From Psychrobacter sp. PL19 (GTDB taxonomy: Bacteria > Pseudomonadota > Gammaproteobacteria > Pseudomonadales > Moraxellaceae), in the NCBI RefSeq assembly GCF_017875835.1, contig NZ_JAGING010000001.1, positions 124,001 through 188,000 on the forward strand: 64,000 nt of DNA, read 5' to 3'. A program made the position numbers and the translations under genes. Positions 49,141 through 62,534 of this stretch are shown here, in pieces. The notes beneath the pieces are model-generated. The model saw only the letters and a program-made list of their open reading frames with translations, was not told the DNA's origin and did not search any database. How positions within the stretch are numbered: position 1 is the stretch's first letter; the number at the start of each line of letters is the position of its first letter.

Positions 49141-50409
49141 TTAGACAGCTGCTTTCTGGTTTTTAGCATAAACCGGTTTTTTAGCACAAATAGCTTCAAC
49201 CTTTTTGCGGGTATCGGCAATCACTTGCTCATCACCACGGCTATCGATAACATCACAGATCCAGTTAGCCAACTCTGACACGTCTTGTTCATCAAAGCCG
49301 CGAGTCGTTACTGCTGGTGTACCGATACGGATACCAGAAGTCACGAACGGAGATTTTGGATCATTGGGTACAGCGTTTTTATTGACCGTAATATGCGCAT
49401 CACCCAACCATTTGTCCGCTTCTTTACCTGTCAATTCTTGCTTGACCAAGCTGATAAGCATTAGATGGTTTTCAGTGCCGCCAGAGATGATGTCATAGCC
49501 GCGTTCTTGAATGATGGTAGCCATTGCTTGGGCATTTTTAACCACTTGCTGCTGATAAGTCTTAAAGTTATCTTCTAAAGCTTCTTTAAAGCAGATCGCT
49601 TTAGCAGCGATAACATGCATCAACGGGCCACCTTGGTTGCCAGGGAATACCGCTGAGTTTATTTTTTTCGCAAGTTTTTCATCACGAGAAAGAATCATAC
49701 CTGAGCGTGGGCCACGTAGCGTTTTATGCGTGGTGGTAGTCACTACGTCTGCAAACGGTACTGGATTGGGATAAACGCCAGTCGCAGCAAGACCAGCTAT
49801 GTGCGCCATATCCACCAGTAAGTACGCGCCAATTTCGTCAGCGATATCACGGAAACGCTGCCAATCGACAACTTGTGAATACGCTGAAAAACCAGCAATA
49901 ATCATCTTAGGCTTGTGCTCACGCGCTAAGCTATCAACTTGATCATAATCAATCAGACCCGTTTCTTCAACCAAACCATATTGTGCGGCGTTATAGTTGA
50001 TACCTGAGAAGTTAATGTGTGCGCCATGAGTCAAGTGACCACCCGCATCAAGGCTCATGCCAAGAATAGTGTCATTGGCTTCAAGAAGTGCTAGGAATAC
50101 GGCTGAGTTCGCTTGGCTACCTGAGTGCGGCTGGACGTTTACATACTCTGCGCCAAACAATTCTTTGGCACGGTCAATGGCCAATTGCTCAACGACGTCT
50201 ACATGCTCACAACCACCATAATAACGCTTGCCTGGATAACCTTCTGCATATTTATTGGTTAAATCAGTACCCTGTGCTTCCATCACCGCTTGTGAGCAGT
50301 AGTTTTCTGAGGCAATCAGCTCAATATGATTCTCTTGACGAACGCTTTCAGCTGCCATTGCTTCAGCAAGTACGGGATCATATTCCTTAATTGATATATC
50401 TTTAAACAT
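49141..50409 (-). CDS. glyA: Serine hydroxymethyltransferase
   Basis: PLP enzyme interconverting serine and glycine with tetrahydrofolate, the main source of one-carbon units. Key blocks: ELIASENY (32-39), [13 protein letters not shown] (56-68), and the PLP lysine in [16 protein letters not shown] (Lys231 when counted from the upstream ATG 50415). The length of about 422 is normal. ATG 50409 is favoured because AGGA is seven bases upstream; ATG 50415 abuts it. It is convergent with gltS. About 400 bp precede it without a visible riboswitch. Confidence 0.96.
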   Translation of the reverse strand: MFKDISIKEYDPVLAEAMAAESVRQENHIELIASENYCSQAVMEAQGTDLTNKYAEGYPGKRYYGGCEHVDVVEQLAIDRAKELFGAEYVNVQPHSGSQANSAVFLALLEANDTILGMSLDAGGHLTHGAHINFSGINYNAAQYGLVEETGLIDYDQVDSLAREHKPKMIIAGFSAYSQVVDWQRFRDIADEIGAYLLVDMAHIAGLAATGVYPNPVPFADVVTTTTHKTLRGPRSGMILSRDEKLAKKINSAVFPGNQGGPLMHVIAAKAICFKEALEDNFKTYQQQVVKNAQAMATIIQERGYDIISGGTENHLMLISLVKQELTGKEADKWLGDAHITVNKNAVPNDPKSPFVTSGIRIGTPAVTTRGFDEQDVSELANWICDVIDSRGDEQVIADTRKKVEAICAKKPVYAKNQKAAV

Positions 50410-50810
50410 ATTCATGTCCTATATAGTGACTGTTATTAGAAGGGCTTTATTAGCATAAAGCGATGACAATAAATTTATGGAATAGCGATATTAAAAGAGA
50501 GCAGCCTATAATCAGCTCACCGTACTCAGCAATAGATTGGATACGATCCTGCATCTTAATTTTTGCTGTAAAACCAGTGTACCATGAAACTTTATGTTAC
50601 GGACGCAAAAAACGCTCACCTTAGCTTGAGTAGGCTGCACGGTGATATTTTATCGATATAAATAAATATAAATCAGCAACTTACGAATATAAATCGTGGC
50701 TGATACCTGTAGAACACTATTATAGTTATTTTATTGAGCAGCTAATAATAACAGCAAGTCAAAAAATATCTAGCTACTTGGTCAACTATTTAGGCTCAAC
50801 AATAAAAGGG
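50410..50810. other. Intergenic region upstream of glyA
   Basis: AT-rich, 400 bp between ubiC and glyA on the same strand. A PurR-like or folate-responsive element could be expected for glyA, but I see no convincing palindrome, and no glycine riboswitch core. Confidence 0.4.
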
Positions 50811-51320
50811 CTAAATCTCCAGCAGCTTTTGGTAGAATTGCGGCAAGAAAGTCTCACTGATCAATAATTTGCGACCATACCAATCATAACGCGTTTGTCG
50901 TTGCCAACCCTTAGTAGTATGACAAATAAAACGTTGATTGGGCAAGGTGCGGCAGCGCTTAAACAATACATAGCCAATAGGTGTGCCTTTTAACTGTTGT
51001 AAACGGCGTGCACACCCTTGCAAGCTAGCTAATGGGAAGATGCTTTGGGCCCATACCCAGGGTAGTTCATCATTACCATATAACTGCGCTTCGCGCACCC
51101 ATGCCAGCAGCGGACGGTTAAGCGCTGAACCCTGCAACCCTAATTGCCGTTTCTGAGTCAGCGACAGCACTCGATAGCCTTCAAAGCTACGTTGTACTCT
51201 TAAAGGCTGTCCCGCTTGTACTTCTAGTACTGCGGTCAAAGATCCTTCAGTATTGAGCCATGATAACAACTCTAAAGGTAGATGATTTTTGAGCGCACAA
51301 GAAGGTTTGAAGTTAGACAT
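50811..51320 (-). CDS. ubiC: Chorismate pyruvate-lyase
   Basis: Removes pyruvate from chorismate to give 4-hydroxybenzoate, the ubiquinone ring precursor. The 169-residue protein has the UbiC fold blocks SLTAVLEVQAG, QRSFEGYRVLSL, NRPLLAWVREAQLYG and the late LKGTPIGYVLFKRC. Conserved Arg in WVREAQL and Glu in ISETFLPQFY fit the product-binding and catalytic positions. Ribosome site before ATG 51320 is weak. It follows the acyltransferase gene by 53 bp. ubiA is not adjacent. Confidence 0.85.
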   Translation of the reverse strand: MSNFKPSCALKNHLPLELLSWLNTEGSLTAVLEVQAGQPLRVQRSFEGYRVLSLTQKRQLGLQGSALNRPLLAWVREAQLYGNDELPWVWAQSIFPLASLQGCARRLQQLKGTPIGYVLFKRCRTLPNQRFICHTTKGWQRQTRYDWYGRKLLISETFLPQFYQKLLEI

Positions 51321-51373
51321 AGTTAAGGGCTAAATATCATTAAGAGTGAGACTACATATTTGGGAAATAACCG

Positions 51374-52762
51374 CTAAGCATTTACATCAAAATCAGGCAT
51401 ATTATCCACGTTAAATGGCAGTGCCTCATGAGCTTGCTGACGGTACTGCGCCATACGCATACGATCTTCGCTACAAAAATTTGCAATCGCCGGTACAAAG
51501 CGCGGATCATAAATACGGTGTAAGGAATGGGTCTTGGTAGGGATAAAACCACGAATCAGCTTATGCTCACCTTGGGTGCCTGGATCAAAATAAGTTAACC
51601 CCTGTTCAATGGCAAACTCAATCCCTTGATAGTAGCACAGTTCAAAATGTAGACTGTCATACTCGCCAAGCGCGCCCCAGTAACGACCATATAAAGTAGC
51701 CGTTGATGATTCGTCCTTAGATTCAGGAACATCATATAAGAACAAACTACTGGCGATAATCTCACCATTGCTATCAAACGCCTGCGCTAGGAACAGATGT
51801 TCAGGCATGCTTTGTGCCAATGCCATGAAGAAATCTATGCTTAGATAAGGCTGTTGCCCCCTTACTGCATAAGTCATCACATAACAATGGTAAAACGCTT
51901 TCCAATCTGCATCAGTAATATCATCACCGCATTTGCGATAGCATATGATACCTTGCTCAGCGACCTTTCTACGCTCAGCACGAATAGTTTTACGCTTTTT
52001 CGCCTTCAAGGTCATCAAAAAGTCATCAAAGTCTGTAAAAGGTTGCTCGCCTTCAGTCAAGTTCTTATTTTGCCACAAGAACTGACAGCCTTGGCGCTCA
52101 AGCATTGGTGTATTTAGAGAGGCCTTATCTAATCCGGCATTGCGGCCTTGTATTATATTATCTATCTCGTCAGTGCTAGGTATAATAGGCGTTTCTGCGG
52201 TCGCAAGTTTGGCGAGCTTAGGCGTGACGAACAAACCATGCCAGCCTGATGCGCCTACTTGCTGCGCAATGTCATCGACTCCTGCAATCGCCGTTTGGAT
52301 AATATTGTCACTAAGGCTTTCACCTTGCACCAACCAAAACCGCTCGCCGGTGACTGGCGTGTAGGGGGCGCTAGTCACCAACCTTGGATAATAATCAATA
52401 CCGTAACGTGCATAAGCTTCCGCCCATGAATGATCAAAGACAAACTCACCTTGGTGATGGCCTTTTACGAACACAGGCATCACAGCAACAGGCTGCATGA
52501 GCGCTGTATCATCCTTATTATCGCTATTATTACTACTATTATCTATGGCCGCATCCGTATCGGCATCTACTTCGTTTTGGCGATACACCAATACAAAAAT
52601 AGGCAACCAGCCTGCCTGCTCACCAATGGCACCAGTGTCACTCAATGCTTGCCAAAAGGCAAAAGACATAAAAGGGGTATCAGGGGTCTGCCATTCGGCG
52701 CGTTTCTGCCAGCTCATATCACCGACTAGTGCGTACTGTAAACTCATAGTCATATCACTCAT
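51374..52762 (-). CDS. COG3146-type (FemAB/GNAT-like) acyltransferase
   Basis: The 462-residue protein resembles the DUF482/COG3146 group, predicted GNAT-fold N-acyltransferases related to FemAB. Blocks include PFMSFAFWQALSDTGAIGEQAGWLP near the start, VFDHSWAEAYARYGIDYYPRLVTSAPYTPV, a basic helix KKRKTIRAERRKV, and the C-terminal LYGRYWG, YDSLHFELCYYQGIEFAIEQGLTYFDPGTQGEHKLIRGF. An insertion rich in Asp and Asn (about 65-85) looks disordered. The substrate is unknown. The start could be ATG 52762 or one of two nearby in-frame ATGs. It heads a short row with ubiC. Confidence 0.8.
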   Translation of the reverse strand: MSDMTMSLQYALVGDMSWQKRAEWQTPDTPFMSFAFWQALSDTGAIGEQAGWLPIFVLVYRQNEVDADTDAAIDNSSNNSDNKDDTALMQPVAVMPVFVKGHHQGEFVFDHSWAEAYARYGIDYYPRLVTSAPYTPVTGERFWLVQGESLSDNIIQTAIAGVDDIAQQVGASGWHGLFVTPKLAKLATAETPIIPSTDEIDNIIQGRNAGLDKASLNTPMLERQGCQFLWQNKNLTEGEQPFTDFDDFLMTLKAKKRKTIRAERRKVAEQGIICYRKCGDDITDADWKAFYHCYVMTYAVRGQQPYLSIDFFMALAQSMPEHLFLAQAFDSNGEIIASSLFLYDVPESKDESSTATLYGRYWGALGEYDSLHFELCYYQGIEFAIEQGLTYFDPGTQGEHKLIRGFIPTKTHSLHRIYDPRFVPAIANFCSEDRMRMAQYRQQAHEALPFNVDNMPDFDVNA

Positions 52763-53019
52763 TACCGCTATATTATTAATTCTTTAATTATCCATTAGAC
52801 TAACAAATTTCGGTCAAGCTGCTGTCACAATTTGCAAAAATAAGCTGGATTTTTAGCTTAAATACAAGCAGATTAACCTTGAATCATTATTTGTCATATC
52901 AGGGAGGCGTATAGGTCTACTTTACCGACTATTCAGCTCGGTGCAGCTGCTAATGAAGCGTCGACTATAAATGATTGTACTTATCTGGGCATGCACAATT
53001 ATGTTCAAAAAAACAGTGC

Positions 53020-55685
<2,666 letters not shown>

Positions 55686-55756
55686 CTTTGGCAGCGTTTT
55701 AACTGGACTCAATTAACTGAGCTTAGCTGATGGGGCTTAAGCAATTTTAAGCTTAT

Positions 55757-55797
55757 AAAAAAACACCTCAACGCTCTAAGGCTGTTGGGGTGTGTTT
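55757..55797 (+). terminator. Terminator after monomeric icd copy 1
   Basis: Imperfect stem AAACACCTCAAC / GTTGGGGTGTGTTT. It resembles the terminator of copy 2 in position and sequence but has decayed (extra GT, weak T run). Confidence 0.75.
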
Positions 55798-55849
55798 GAT
55801 TGCAACACATCTTTGTTGGTAGCTTTATTATCTGTTCTATTATTTCTGT

Positions 55850-56313
55850 CTAAAAAGCAGTGCTTGTATGGAAAAGATGATATTTATGCTGATGACTGGT
55901 AGAATAAGCCTCGTAATACTTTAATATAATTCACAGACATGAGAAACAAGCAAAAACGGGTCACCTAGTTCATTGTGCGAGATTGACATCGTATCAGATT
56001 TATAGTGAGTTAACTAAAGACGCTGTCCGCCATTCACTTTCAAACAGTGTAGACCATATAAGTAAAGTGCCTTATTCTAGTTCTAGCGAATTCTAGTTCT
56101 AGCGAATTCTAGCGAAATTTAACGCCAGTTCTAGCAAGGGTTAAGGTCAGCTAACGAAAGACCAGTCAACGAAGCAGACTCGAAACTCTCCAAGAGACTA
56201 TCAATAATGTACTTGATCTAACCACATAGCCCATTATTGCATAAAGGCTGTCTAGAACTATTGAATTATATTTGAGCCTTATTAACGATAACCCAAAGGA
56301 ATGTCATACTACA
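55850..56313 (+). promoter_or_regulatory. Conserved long leader of the second monomeric icd gene
   Basis: Alignable with 53020-53468. It keeps the CCACATAGCCCATTATTG ... CTGTCTAGAACTATTGAATT block (56221-56270) with the hairpin AGCC/GGCT. The 15-base unit appears about twice (56147-56176). A different tandem repeat, TTCTAGTTCTAGCGAA, is present here (56075-56117). Confidence 0.6.
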
Positions 56314-58533
56314 ATGTCAAAAATTATTTATACAAAAACTGACGAAGCCCCAGCGCTAGCGACCTTATCATTCTTGCCTATTGTTAAAGCGTTTACCCAA
56401 ACCGCAGGAATTGCTATTGAAACCACTGATATCTCAGTTGCCGCGCGAGTGTTGGCTGAATTTCCTGAATATTTAAGTGAAGAACAACGCGTTCCTAACA
56501 ATTTAGCTGAGCTTGGTCGTCTTACGCAGGATCCAAACACCAATATTATTAAACTGCCAAATATTAGTGCTTCTGTCCAGCAGCTTAGAGCCGCAATTAA
56601 AGAATTGCAAAGCAAGGGCTACGCGATACCTGATTTTCCAGACGAGCCAAAAACTGATGAAGAAAAAGAAATTAGTCAGCGCTATGGTAAGAGCCTAGGC
56701 AGTTCGGTTAACCCTGTTTTGCGTGAAGGTAACTCAGACCGCCGTGCACCGAAAGCAGTTAAGAATTTTGCTCGTAAGCACCCGCATTCTATGGGTGAAT
56801 GGAAACAATGGTCACAGACACACGTATCGCACATGCACAATGGTGATTTCTATGCTGGCGAGCAATCTATTACTTTAGATAAAGCGCGTAGCGTACGTAT
56901 GGAGCGTGTGGCTGAAGATGGCACTATCAATGTCTTCAAATCGGGGATTTCTTTGCTTGATAAAGAAGTCATCGACCTGATGTTCATGAGCAAACAAGCG
57001 TTACTTGAATTTTATGAGCGTGAAATGGAAGATTGCCGCGAAGCCGGCATTTTGTTTTCACTGCATGTAAAAGCCACCATGATGAAAGTATCGCATCCTA
57101 TCGTATTTGGGCATGCGGTCAAAACATATTATAAAGATGCCTTCAATAAACATGGCGCTTTCTTTGACGAGTTAGGTATTAACGTTAATAACGGCATGGC
57201 AAGTTTGTATGAAAAAATTGCCGAGCTACCAGCCAGTAAGCGTGAAGAAATTGAACGCGATTTACATGCATGCCAAGTACATCGCCCACGCCTTGCGATG
57301 GTTGATTCATCGAAAGGTATCACCAACTTCCATTCACCAAGTGACGTTATTGTAGATGCGTCTATGCCTGCTATGATTCGTTCAGGTGGTAAAATGTGGG
57401 GCGCTGATGGAAAAATGTATGACTGTAAAGCCGTTATGCCTGAGTCTACATTTGCGCGTATCTATCAAGAAATGATTAACTTCTGTAAGTGGCATGGCAA
57501 TTTTGACCCAACCACGATGGGCACTGTCCCTAACGTTGGCTTGATGGCACAAAAAGCAGAAGAATATGGTTCGCATGATAAAACGTTCGAAGCCAGCGAT
57601 TCGGGTATGGCTCGTATTGTTGACGAAGAAACCGATGAAGTCTTGCTTGAGCAGCTTGTTGAAAAAGGTGATATTTGGCGCATGTGTCAAGTCAAAGACG
57701 AGCCTATCCAAGATTGGGTTAAACTTGCCGTGCGCCGTGCACGCGAATCAGATACCCCAGTTATCTTTTGGTTAGACCCTTACCGTCCACACGAAAATGA
57801 ATTGATCAAAAAAGTTAACACCTACTTAAAAGATCATGATACCAAAGGCCTGCACATTGAAATTATGTCACAGGTTCGTGCGATGCGTTACACCTTAGAG
57901 CGCGTGGCTCGCGGTCTTGATACCATCTCTGCTACCGGTAATATTTTAAGAGACTATCTAACTGACTTATTCCCAATTTTAGAGTTAGGAACCAGTGCTA
58001 AAATGCTGTCAGTGGTACCACTAATGAAAGGCGGTGGTTTGTTTGAAACGGGCGCTGGTGGTTCTGCACCTAAGCACGTGCAACAGTTATTAGAAGAAAA
58101 CCATTTACGTTGGGATTCATTAGGTGAGTTTTTAGCCTTAACGGTATCTTTGGAGCATTTGGCAACTCACGACGATAACACCAAAGCTCAAGTATTGGCA
58201 GATACGCTTGATACGGCGACAGAAAAACTATTATTGAATAACAAAGGCCCATCACGTAAAACTGGTGAGATAGACAACCGTGGTAGTCACTTCTATCTGG
58301 CCATGTACTGGGCTCAGGAGCTAGCCGAGCAAGACCAAGACGCTGATCTTAAAGCACAGTTTGCACCACTTGCGCAAAATCTTGCAAGTAATGAAGACGC
58401 TATTGTTAAAGAATTTAATGAAGCTCAAGGTAAGCCTGTGGATATCAAAGGCTACTACTTAGCTGATGAAAAACTAGCTGAGCAAGTTATGCGTCCAAGT
58501 ACTTTATTCAATGACGCGATAGCATCGTTGTAG
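56314..58533 (+). CDS. icd: Monomeric NADP-dependent isocitrate dehydrogenase (copy 2)
   Basis: The 739-residue paralogue of copy 1 is clearly homologous along the whole length. It is near-identical in the first 40 and last 180 residues and more diverged around 110-330. All family blocks are intact (GNSDRRAP at 139-146, [83 protein letters not shown]). Differences such as [13 protein letters not shown] and [10 protein letters not shown] may reflect different thermal or kinetic properties, as known for isozymes in cold-adapted bacteria. ATG 56314 matches the [10 protein letters not shown] start; AAAGGA is rather far (13 bases). Confidence 0.94.
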   Translation: MSKIIYTKTDEAPALATLSFLPIVKAFTQTAGIAIETTDISVAARVLAEFPEYLSEEQRVPNNLAELGRLTQDPNTNIIKLPNISASVQQLRAAIKELQSKGYAIPDFPDEPKTDEEKEISQRYGKSLGSSVNPVLREGNSDRRAPKAVKNFARKHPHSMGEWKQWSQTHVSHMHNGDFYAGEQSITLDKARSVRMERVAEDGTINVFKSGISLLDKEVIDLMFMSKQALLEFYEREMEDCREAGILFSLHVKATMMKVSHPIVFGHAVKTYYKDAFNKHGAFFDELGINVNNGMASLYEKIAELPASKREEIERDLHACQVHRPRLAMVDSSKGITNFHSPSDVIVDASMPAMIRSGGKMWGADGKMYDCKAVMPESTFARIYQEMINFCKWHGNFDPTTMGTVPNVGLMAQKAEEYGSHDKTFEASDSGMARIVDEETDEVLLEQLVEKGDIWRMCQVKDEPIQDWVKLAVRRARESDTPVIFWLDPYRPHENELIKKVNTYLKDHDTKGLHIEIMSQVRAMRYTLERVARGLDTISATGNILRDYLTDLFPILELGTSAKMLSVVPLMKGGGLFETGAGGSAPKHVQQLLEENHLRWDSLGEFLALTVSLEHLATHDDNTKAQVLADTLDTATEKLLLNNKGPSRKTGEIDNRGSHFYLAMYWAQELAEQDQDADLKAQFAPLAQNLASNEDAIVKEFNEAQGKPVDIKGYYLADEKLAEQVMRPSTLFNDAIASL

Positions 58534-58589
58534 TTTTGCTTAAGTCATTTTGCTTAAGTCATTTTGCTTAAGTCATTTTGCTTGAGTAG
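58534..58589 (+). repeat. Four 14-bp tandem repeats right after icd copy 2
   Basis: Unit TTTTGCTTAAGTCA at 58534, 58548 and 58562, with a fourth diverged unit to 58589. It begins at the base after the TAG stop codon, so it lies wholly in the 3' untranslated region. Confidence 0.92.
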
Positions 58590-58643
58590 TTACGCTTAGA
58601 TAGCTGTGCGTAACTACTTGGGCTTAAATAACTTTAAGCCTAT

Positions 58644-58686
58644 AAAAAAACACCCCAATGGTCTAAGACTATTGGGGTGTTTTTTA
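58644..58686 (+). terminator. Terminator after monomeric icd copy 2
   Basis: Long stem ACACCCCAAT-G-GTC / GAC-T-ATTGGGGTGT with loop TAA, A7 before and T6 after; could act in both directions. Confidence 0.95.
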
Positions 58687-58732
58687 TTACATTTTATTTA
58701 TTAGGAGGTTTTAAAACTTCATAAAAAACCAT

Positions 58733-58871
58733 CTATAGTTAAAATACCTTAAAAACGCGACGGTACTGCTAGTATACGCTTTTTGCAGCCTCTGTCTGCG
58801 TAGGCACAGCAAGCAAAAAAAACTTATGCTAGCAGTATATTATGTATCGATATTACTTTTCATTAACTATA
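58733..58871 (-). repeat. Palindromic miniature element, copy I (subfamily 2)
   Basis: Ends CTATAGTTAAAATACC and ATTAACTATA with core TCTGCGTAGGCACAGCAAGC. It lies between the convergent monomeric and dimeric icd genes. Confidence 0.9.
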
Positions 58872-58924
58872 CCTTTAAGTAAATGGCTTCTTAACTAGCA
58901 AACGGCATAAATTAAATAACACGA

Positions 58925-60184
58925 TTAGACATCCATATGCTTAATCACCGCTTTACCAAACTCAGAAGTCGTTAATAAGATAGCATCCGGCATGAGACGC
59001 TCAAAGTCATAAGTCACAGTTTTGTTCTTGATAGCGCCTTGAATACCTTCGATAACGAGGTCAGCGGCTTCTGTCCAGCCCATATCACGCAGCATCATTT
59101 CGGCTGATAAAATGAGCGAGCCGGGGTTTACTTTATTCTGGCCGGCGTACTTAGGCGCAGTACCATGAGTCGCTTCATAAACAGCGATGGCGCCCCCTTT
59201 ATTAGCACCTGGTGCGATGCCAATACCACCCACTTCTGCCGCTAGCGCGTCAGAGATATAATCACCGTTTAAGTTCAAGGTAGCAATAACGGAGTAATCT
59301 GCAGGACGCATTAAGATTTGCTGTAAAAATGCGTCAGCGATAACGTCTTTGATTATAATCTGGTTGCCCGTTTTTGGGTTTTTCATGGTCATCCAAGGGC
59401 CACCGTCTAACAACTCAGCACCGAAACGCTCAGCGGCAAGCTCGTAGCCCCATTGTTTAAACGCGCCTTCAGTATATTTCATGATGTTACCCTTATGCAC
59501 CAGGGTCACACTTGGCAAATCATTATCAACAGCATGTTGGATCGCTTTACGCACAAGGCGCTGCGATCCCTCTTTTGATACTGGCTTGATACCGATACCA
59601 CAATTTTCTGGGAAACGGATTTTGGTAACGCCCATTTCATTTTGTAAGAAGTTGATCACTTTTATAGCGTCGTCAGTACCGGCTTTCCACTCGATACCTG
59701 CATAGATATCTTCTGAGTTTTCACGGAAGATAATCATGTCAGTCAATTCAGGATGATGAACTGGACTTGGCACGCCCTCGAACCAACGTACTGGGCGCTG
59801 GCAAACGTATAAATCAAGCTCTTGACGAAGGGCAACGTTTAATGAACGCATACCGCCACTTACTGGCGTGGTCAATGGGCCTTTGATGCTGATCACATAA
59901 TCACGTAAAATCTCCAGGGTTTCTGCTGGCATGTATGCACCATTATAAATTTTAGCCGCTTTTTCACCACAATATACTTCCATCCAAATGATGGATTTTT
60001 TACCTTTGTAGGCTTTTTCTACCGCAGCATTAACCACTTGAATCATCACAGGCGTAATATCTACACCAATACCATCCCCTTCAATAAACGGAATGATGGG
60101 ATGATTGGGTACATTGAACGATAAATCGGCGTTTACGGTTACTTTTTCACCGTCTCTTGGTAGGATAACCTTATCATAGGACAT
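58925..60184 (-). CDS. icd: Dimeric-type NADP-dependent isocitrate dehydrogenase
   Basis: Same reaction as the monomeric enzymes but of the E. coli Icd type (419 residues). The start of the fold is [17 protein letters not shown]; the regulatory serine equivalent to E. coli Ser113 is Ser114 in [19 protein letters not shown]. The NADP-specificity residues are seen in [13 protein letters not shown] and [11 protein letters not shown]. Thus it should be NADP-linked, and the target serine of AceK-type phosphorylation is kept; an aceK gene is not in the window. AAGGAG precedes ATG 60184. It is convergent with the monomeric pair and divergent from rluE, as icd and rluE are in E. coli. Confidence 0.96.
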   Translation of the reverse strand: MSYDKVILPRDGEKVTVNADLSFNVPNHPIIPFIEGDGIGVDITPVMIQVVNAAVEKAYKGKKSIIWMEVYCGEKAAKIYNGAYMPAETLEILRDYVISIKGPLTTPVSGGMRSLNVALRQELDLYVCQRPVRWFEGVPSPVHHPELTDMIIFRENSEDIYAGIEWKAGTDDAIKVINFLQNEMGVTKIRFPENCGIGIKPVSKEGSQRLVRKAIQHAVDNDLPSVTLVHKGNIMKYTEGAFKQWGYELAAERFGAELLDGGPWMTMKNPKTGNQIIIKDVIADAFLQQILMRPADYSVIATLNLNGDYISDALAAEVGGIGIAPGANKGGAIAVYEATHGTAPKYAGQNKVNPGSLILSAEMMLRDMGWTEAADLVIEGIQGAIKNKTVTYDFERLMPDAILLTTSEFGKAVIKHMDV

Positions 60185-60624
60185 GTGATCAAACTCCTTG
60201 GTGGCATATTAAATGTCGCAAGCGCACTTGGCGAAGTTGTTGCAAATAGTAGTGCAGAAATAAAACATCAGTAATGGTTGCTTGTTTTATCGGATTAATT
60301 GTTGAAAGAAATATCACAGATTATTCTCACCAGTGTACTAAACTACAGGCCTAACTGATAATACTTCTTGTACATAAATCACGTTCAAACATCAAAACTG
60401 TCACGACTACTATGGCAGTACGGCCTTTTTTAACTTGAGTGAACAAGTACCCTACATTAATATGACTTGGTATATGGGTTGTTTTAAGATCCTTTAATAC
60501 GGATTTTCTACTGTAAATTTCTTAGCGCAAATAACCATGATGCTTTGTGCGTTATAATTGTACGGTGCAATCTTTTATTCATGTTTTATTTTGGGACATG
60601 ATTTATTTCAGGAATAGTTATTTT
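60185..60624. other. Divergent promoter region between dimeric icd and rluE
   Basis: 440 bp, AT-rich, expected to hold both promoters. I see no strong consensus boxes or repeats. Confidence 0.4.
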
Positions 60625-61251
60625 ATGCCGACCTCAAGTCTGATTTTATTCAATAAACCTTACGGCGTACAAAGTCAGTTTCGCGATGATGGCGGTAACT
60701 CGCACACCACTCTAGCCCCTTATTTTACCGATAAGTCACTGCGCGTTGCAGGTAGATTGGATGCTACTTCAGAAGGGCTATTAATCTTGACTAATGATGG
60801 GCGGGTCAATAAAGCCATTACTCAGCCACCACGTGCCAATAATTTTAAGCAAGACAATCATAAACAAGGCAAAACTTACTTGGTGCAAGTTGAGGGCATG
60901 GCCACCGCAATGCAGCTGTCTGAGCTGACGGCTGGCGTTGTGTTAAAAGATGGCAAGACTTTACCGGCAACCGTTAGCATAGTCGATGAGGTTGATTTAC
61001 CTATCGCCTTATGGCAGCGTGATCCGCCTATTCGTGAGCGTAAAAACCGACCGACATCTTGGCTGATGATCACTATTTATGAGGGTAAAAACCGTCAAGT
61101 CCGGCGGATGACTGCCCATGTGAACTTGCCTTGTTTGCGCCTCATTCGTTGGTCGGTCGCAGGATTTGAGCTGGGCTCACTGCCGGTGGGAGAGTTTGTC
61201 CGTCTTCACCTCAATACTGAGCGCTGCTGGCAATTGGGTATTGTCGATTAA
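60625..61251 (+). CDS. rluE: 23S rRNA pseudouridine synthase RluE
   Basis: Makes pseudouridine in 23S rRNA (U2457 in E. coli). The 208-residue RsuA-family protein has LFNKPYGVQSQF at the start and the catalytic Asp in AGRLDATSEGLLILTNDG. KTYLVQVEG follows, then the RluE-like PPIRERKNRPTSWLMITIYEGKNRQVRRMTAH and LRLIR. It lacks the N-terminal S4 domain of RsuA/RluB, as RluE does. ATG 60625 is taken because the conserved fold starts there and AGGA lies upstream; an upstream in-frame extension is unlikely to be translated. The icd-rluE pairing matches enterobacteria. Confidence 0.92.
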   Translation: MPTSSLILFNKPYGVQSQFRDDGGNSHTTLAPYFTDKSLRVAGRLDATSEGLLILTNDGRVNKAITQPPRANNFKQDNHKQGKTYLVQVEGMATAMQLSELTAGVVLKDGKTLPATVSIVDEVDLPIALWQRDPPIRERKNRPTSWLMITIYEGKNRQVRRMTAHVNLPCLRLIRWSVAGFELGSLPVGEFVRLHLNTERCWQLGIVD

Positions 61252-61446
61252 TACGTTTCGGAAGGGGTTTGATTTGCTCTTCCACATTTAAAACGTATTC
61301 TACCTACAGCCGTTACGACATCTCAAAGATAGCGTCTCGAACTGGTAAGGTTTATCTGCTAAACTCGTATGATCTATTTATATATATTTACCTCTTATCT
61401 CGCCAGCCTGCTATTTAGTTTAGCCCGTTTAAGTTAAGGATATGTC

Positions 61447-62265
61447 ATGACCACGTCTTATCGTTTCGCCCTTCTCGCCGCTAGTGTAACTGCTGCCCTT
61501 GCGCTTAGCGCCTGTCAGCCAGCTGCCGAGGGCACCAAAGCAACGCCGATAGCAGAGGTCATGCCGCCACCCATTGCAGTACCCGAAAGCGATGCCGACG
61601 CTATGGATCCACATGCTGGACATGACATGGCGGCAGGTGACAGTATGATGGATGATTCGCAGATGACAGATATGCATAGAGACTATACAGAATCAATGAG
61701 CAATATGCATGACGAGATGATGATTGGTATGACCTATAACGACCCAGATACCGCGTTTGCCAAAAGTATGCTCGGACATCATCGCGGCGCGGTGGATATG
61801 GCCACCATTGAGCTAAAGTATGGTACTGACCCGACCATGCGTAAATTGGCACAAGATATTATCGACTCGCAACAAGTTGAAATTGATATTATGAGAAAAT
61901 GGCTTGCCAGCCACCCTGATGCCGCCAGCCCCAAGCCTGAAACTCAAGCAATGCAACAAGCCTATGCCGATGGTATGGACGCCATGAATAACGTGATGAT
62001 GCTTGGTATCGCAGACCCAGTAGCCGACATGGCCTTTGCTCGTGGTATGATGCCCCATCATATCAGTGCAGTGGACATGGCAAAAGTACAACTCAAATAC
62101 GGCAAAGATGAAGAAATGCGTCAGCTGGCACAAGAAATAATCGATGCGCAAGAGTCCGAGATTGAGCTAATGCAAGACTGGATTGCTACTCATAAGACTG
62201 ATGATAACGTTATTCCTGATAAGACCAATGTGCCAGAAGGCGTAGAAGCTAATAAAACCAGTTAA
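61447..62265 (+). CDS. Lipoprotein with two DUF305 domains
   Basis: A 272-residue exported protein. The signal peptide ends in lipobox LSAC (Cys23). A Met/His/Asp-rich linker (about 45-95) follows, then two tandem DUF305 (ferritin-like four-helix) units. The first has MLGHHRGAVDMATIELKYG with His111-His112, the second MMPHHISAVDMAKVQLKYG with His204-His205. Each is followed by a helix with E-I-E/D-I-M. DUF305 proteins are often found with copper resistance genes and may bind metal, but none is nearby here, so the role is inferred. AAGGA precedes the ATG. Strong terminator behind. Confidence 0.85.
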   Translation: MTTSYRFALLAASVTAALALSACQPAAEGTKATPIAEVMPPPIAVPESDADAMDPHAGHDMAAGDSMMDDSQMTDMHRDYTESMSNMHDEMMIGMTYNDPDTAFAKSMLGHHRGAVDMATIELKYGTDPTMRKLAQDIIDSQQVEIDIMRKWLASHPDAASPKPETQAMQQAYADGMDAMNNVMMLGIADPVADMAFARGMMPHHISAVDMAKVQLKYGKDEEMRQLAQEIIDAQESEIELMQDWIATHKTDDNVIPDKTNVPEGVEANKTS

Positions 62266-62298
62266 TCTAGCACCTAAATGTCAAACTGATTGCTAACT

Positions 62299-62341
62299 AA
62301 AAGCCCTTACTAAACATAATTGTTTGGCAAGGGCTTTTTTA
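62299..62341 (+). terminator. Terminator after the DUF305 gene
   Basis: AAAAGCCCTT / AAGGGCTTTT outer stem with an inner TAAACA/TGTTTG pairing, then a T run. Confidence 0.92.
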
Positions 62342-62378
62342 TTACAAGAATTTTAGTGACTGGTCAATTGATTGCTAA

Positions 62379-62517
62379 TATAGTCAATGAAAAGTAATAT
62401 CGATACCTAACATCCTGCTGGCATAAGTTTTTCTTACTTGCTGTGCCTACGCAGACAGAGGCTGCAAAAAGCTGATACCAGCAGTACCGTCGCGTTTTTA
62501 AGGTATTGTAACTATAG
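62379..62517 (+). repeat. Palindromic miniature element, copy J (subfamily 2)
   Basis: TATAGTCAATGAAAAGTAA to AACTATAG, with CTTGCTGTGCCTACGCAGAC in the core and arms CTGCTGGCATAAG / CTGATACCAGCAG. Very similar to copy D. It lies between the convergent DUF305 and M61 genes. Confidence 0.9.
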
Positions 62518-62534
62518 TTAGGTAACTGAGTAAC

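Noticed and set aside
50410..50810. Glycine riboswitch upstream of glyA
   Set aside because: No tandem aptamer-like conserved blocks are visible, and glyA in this group is not typically controlled by one.
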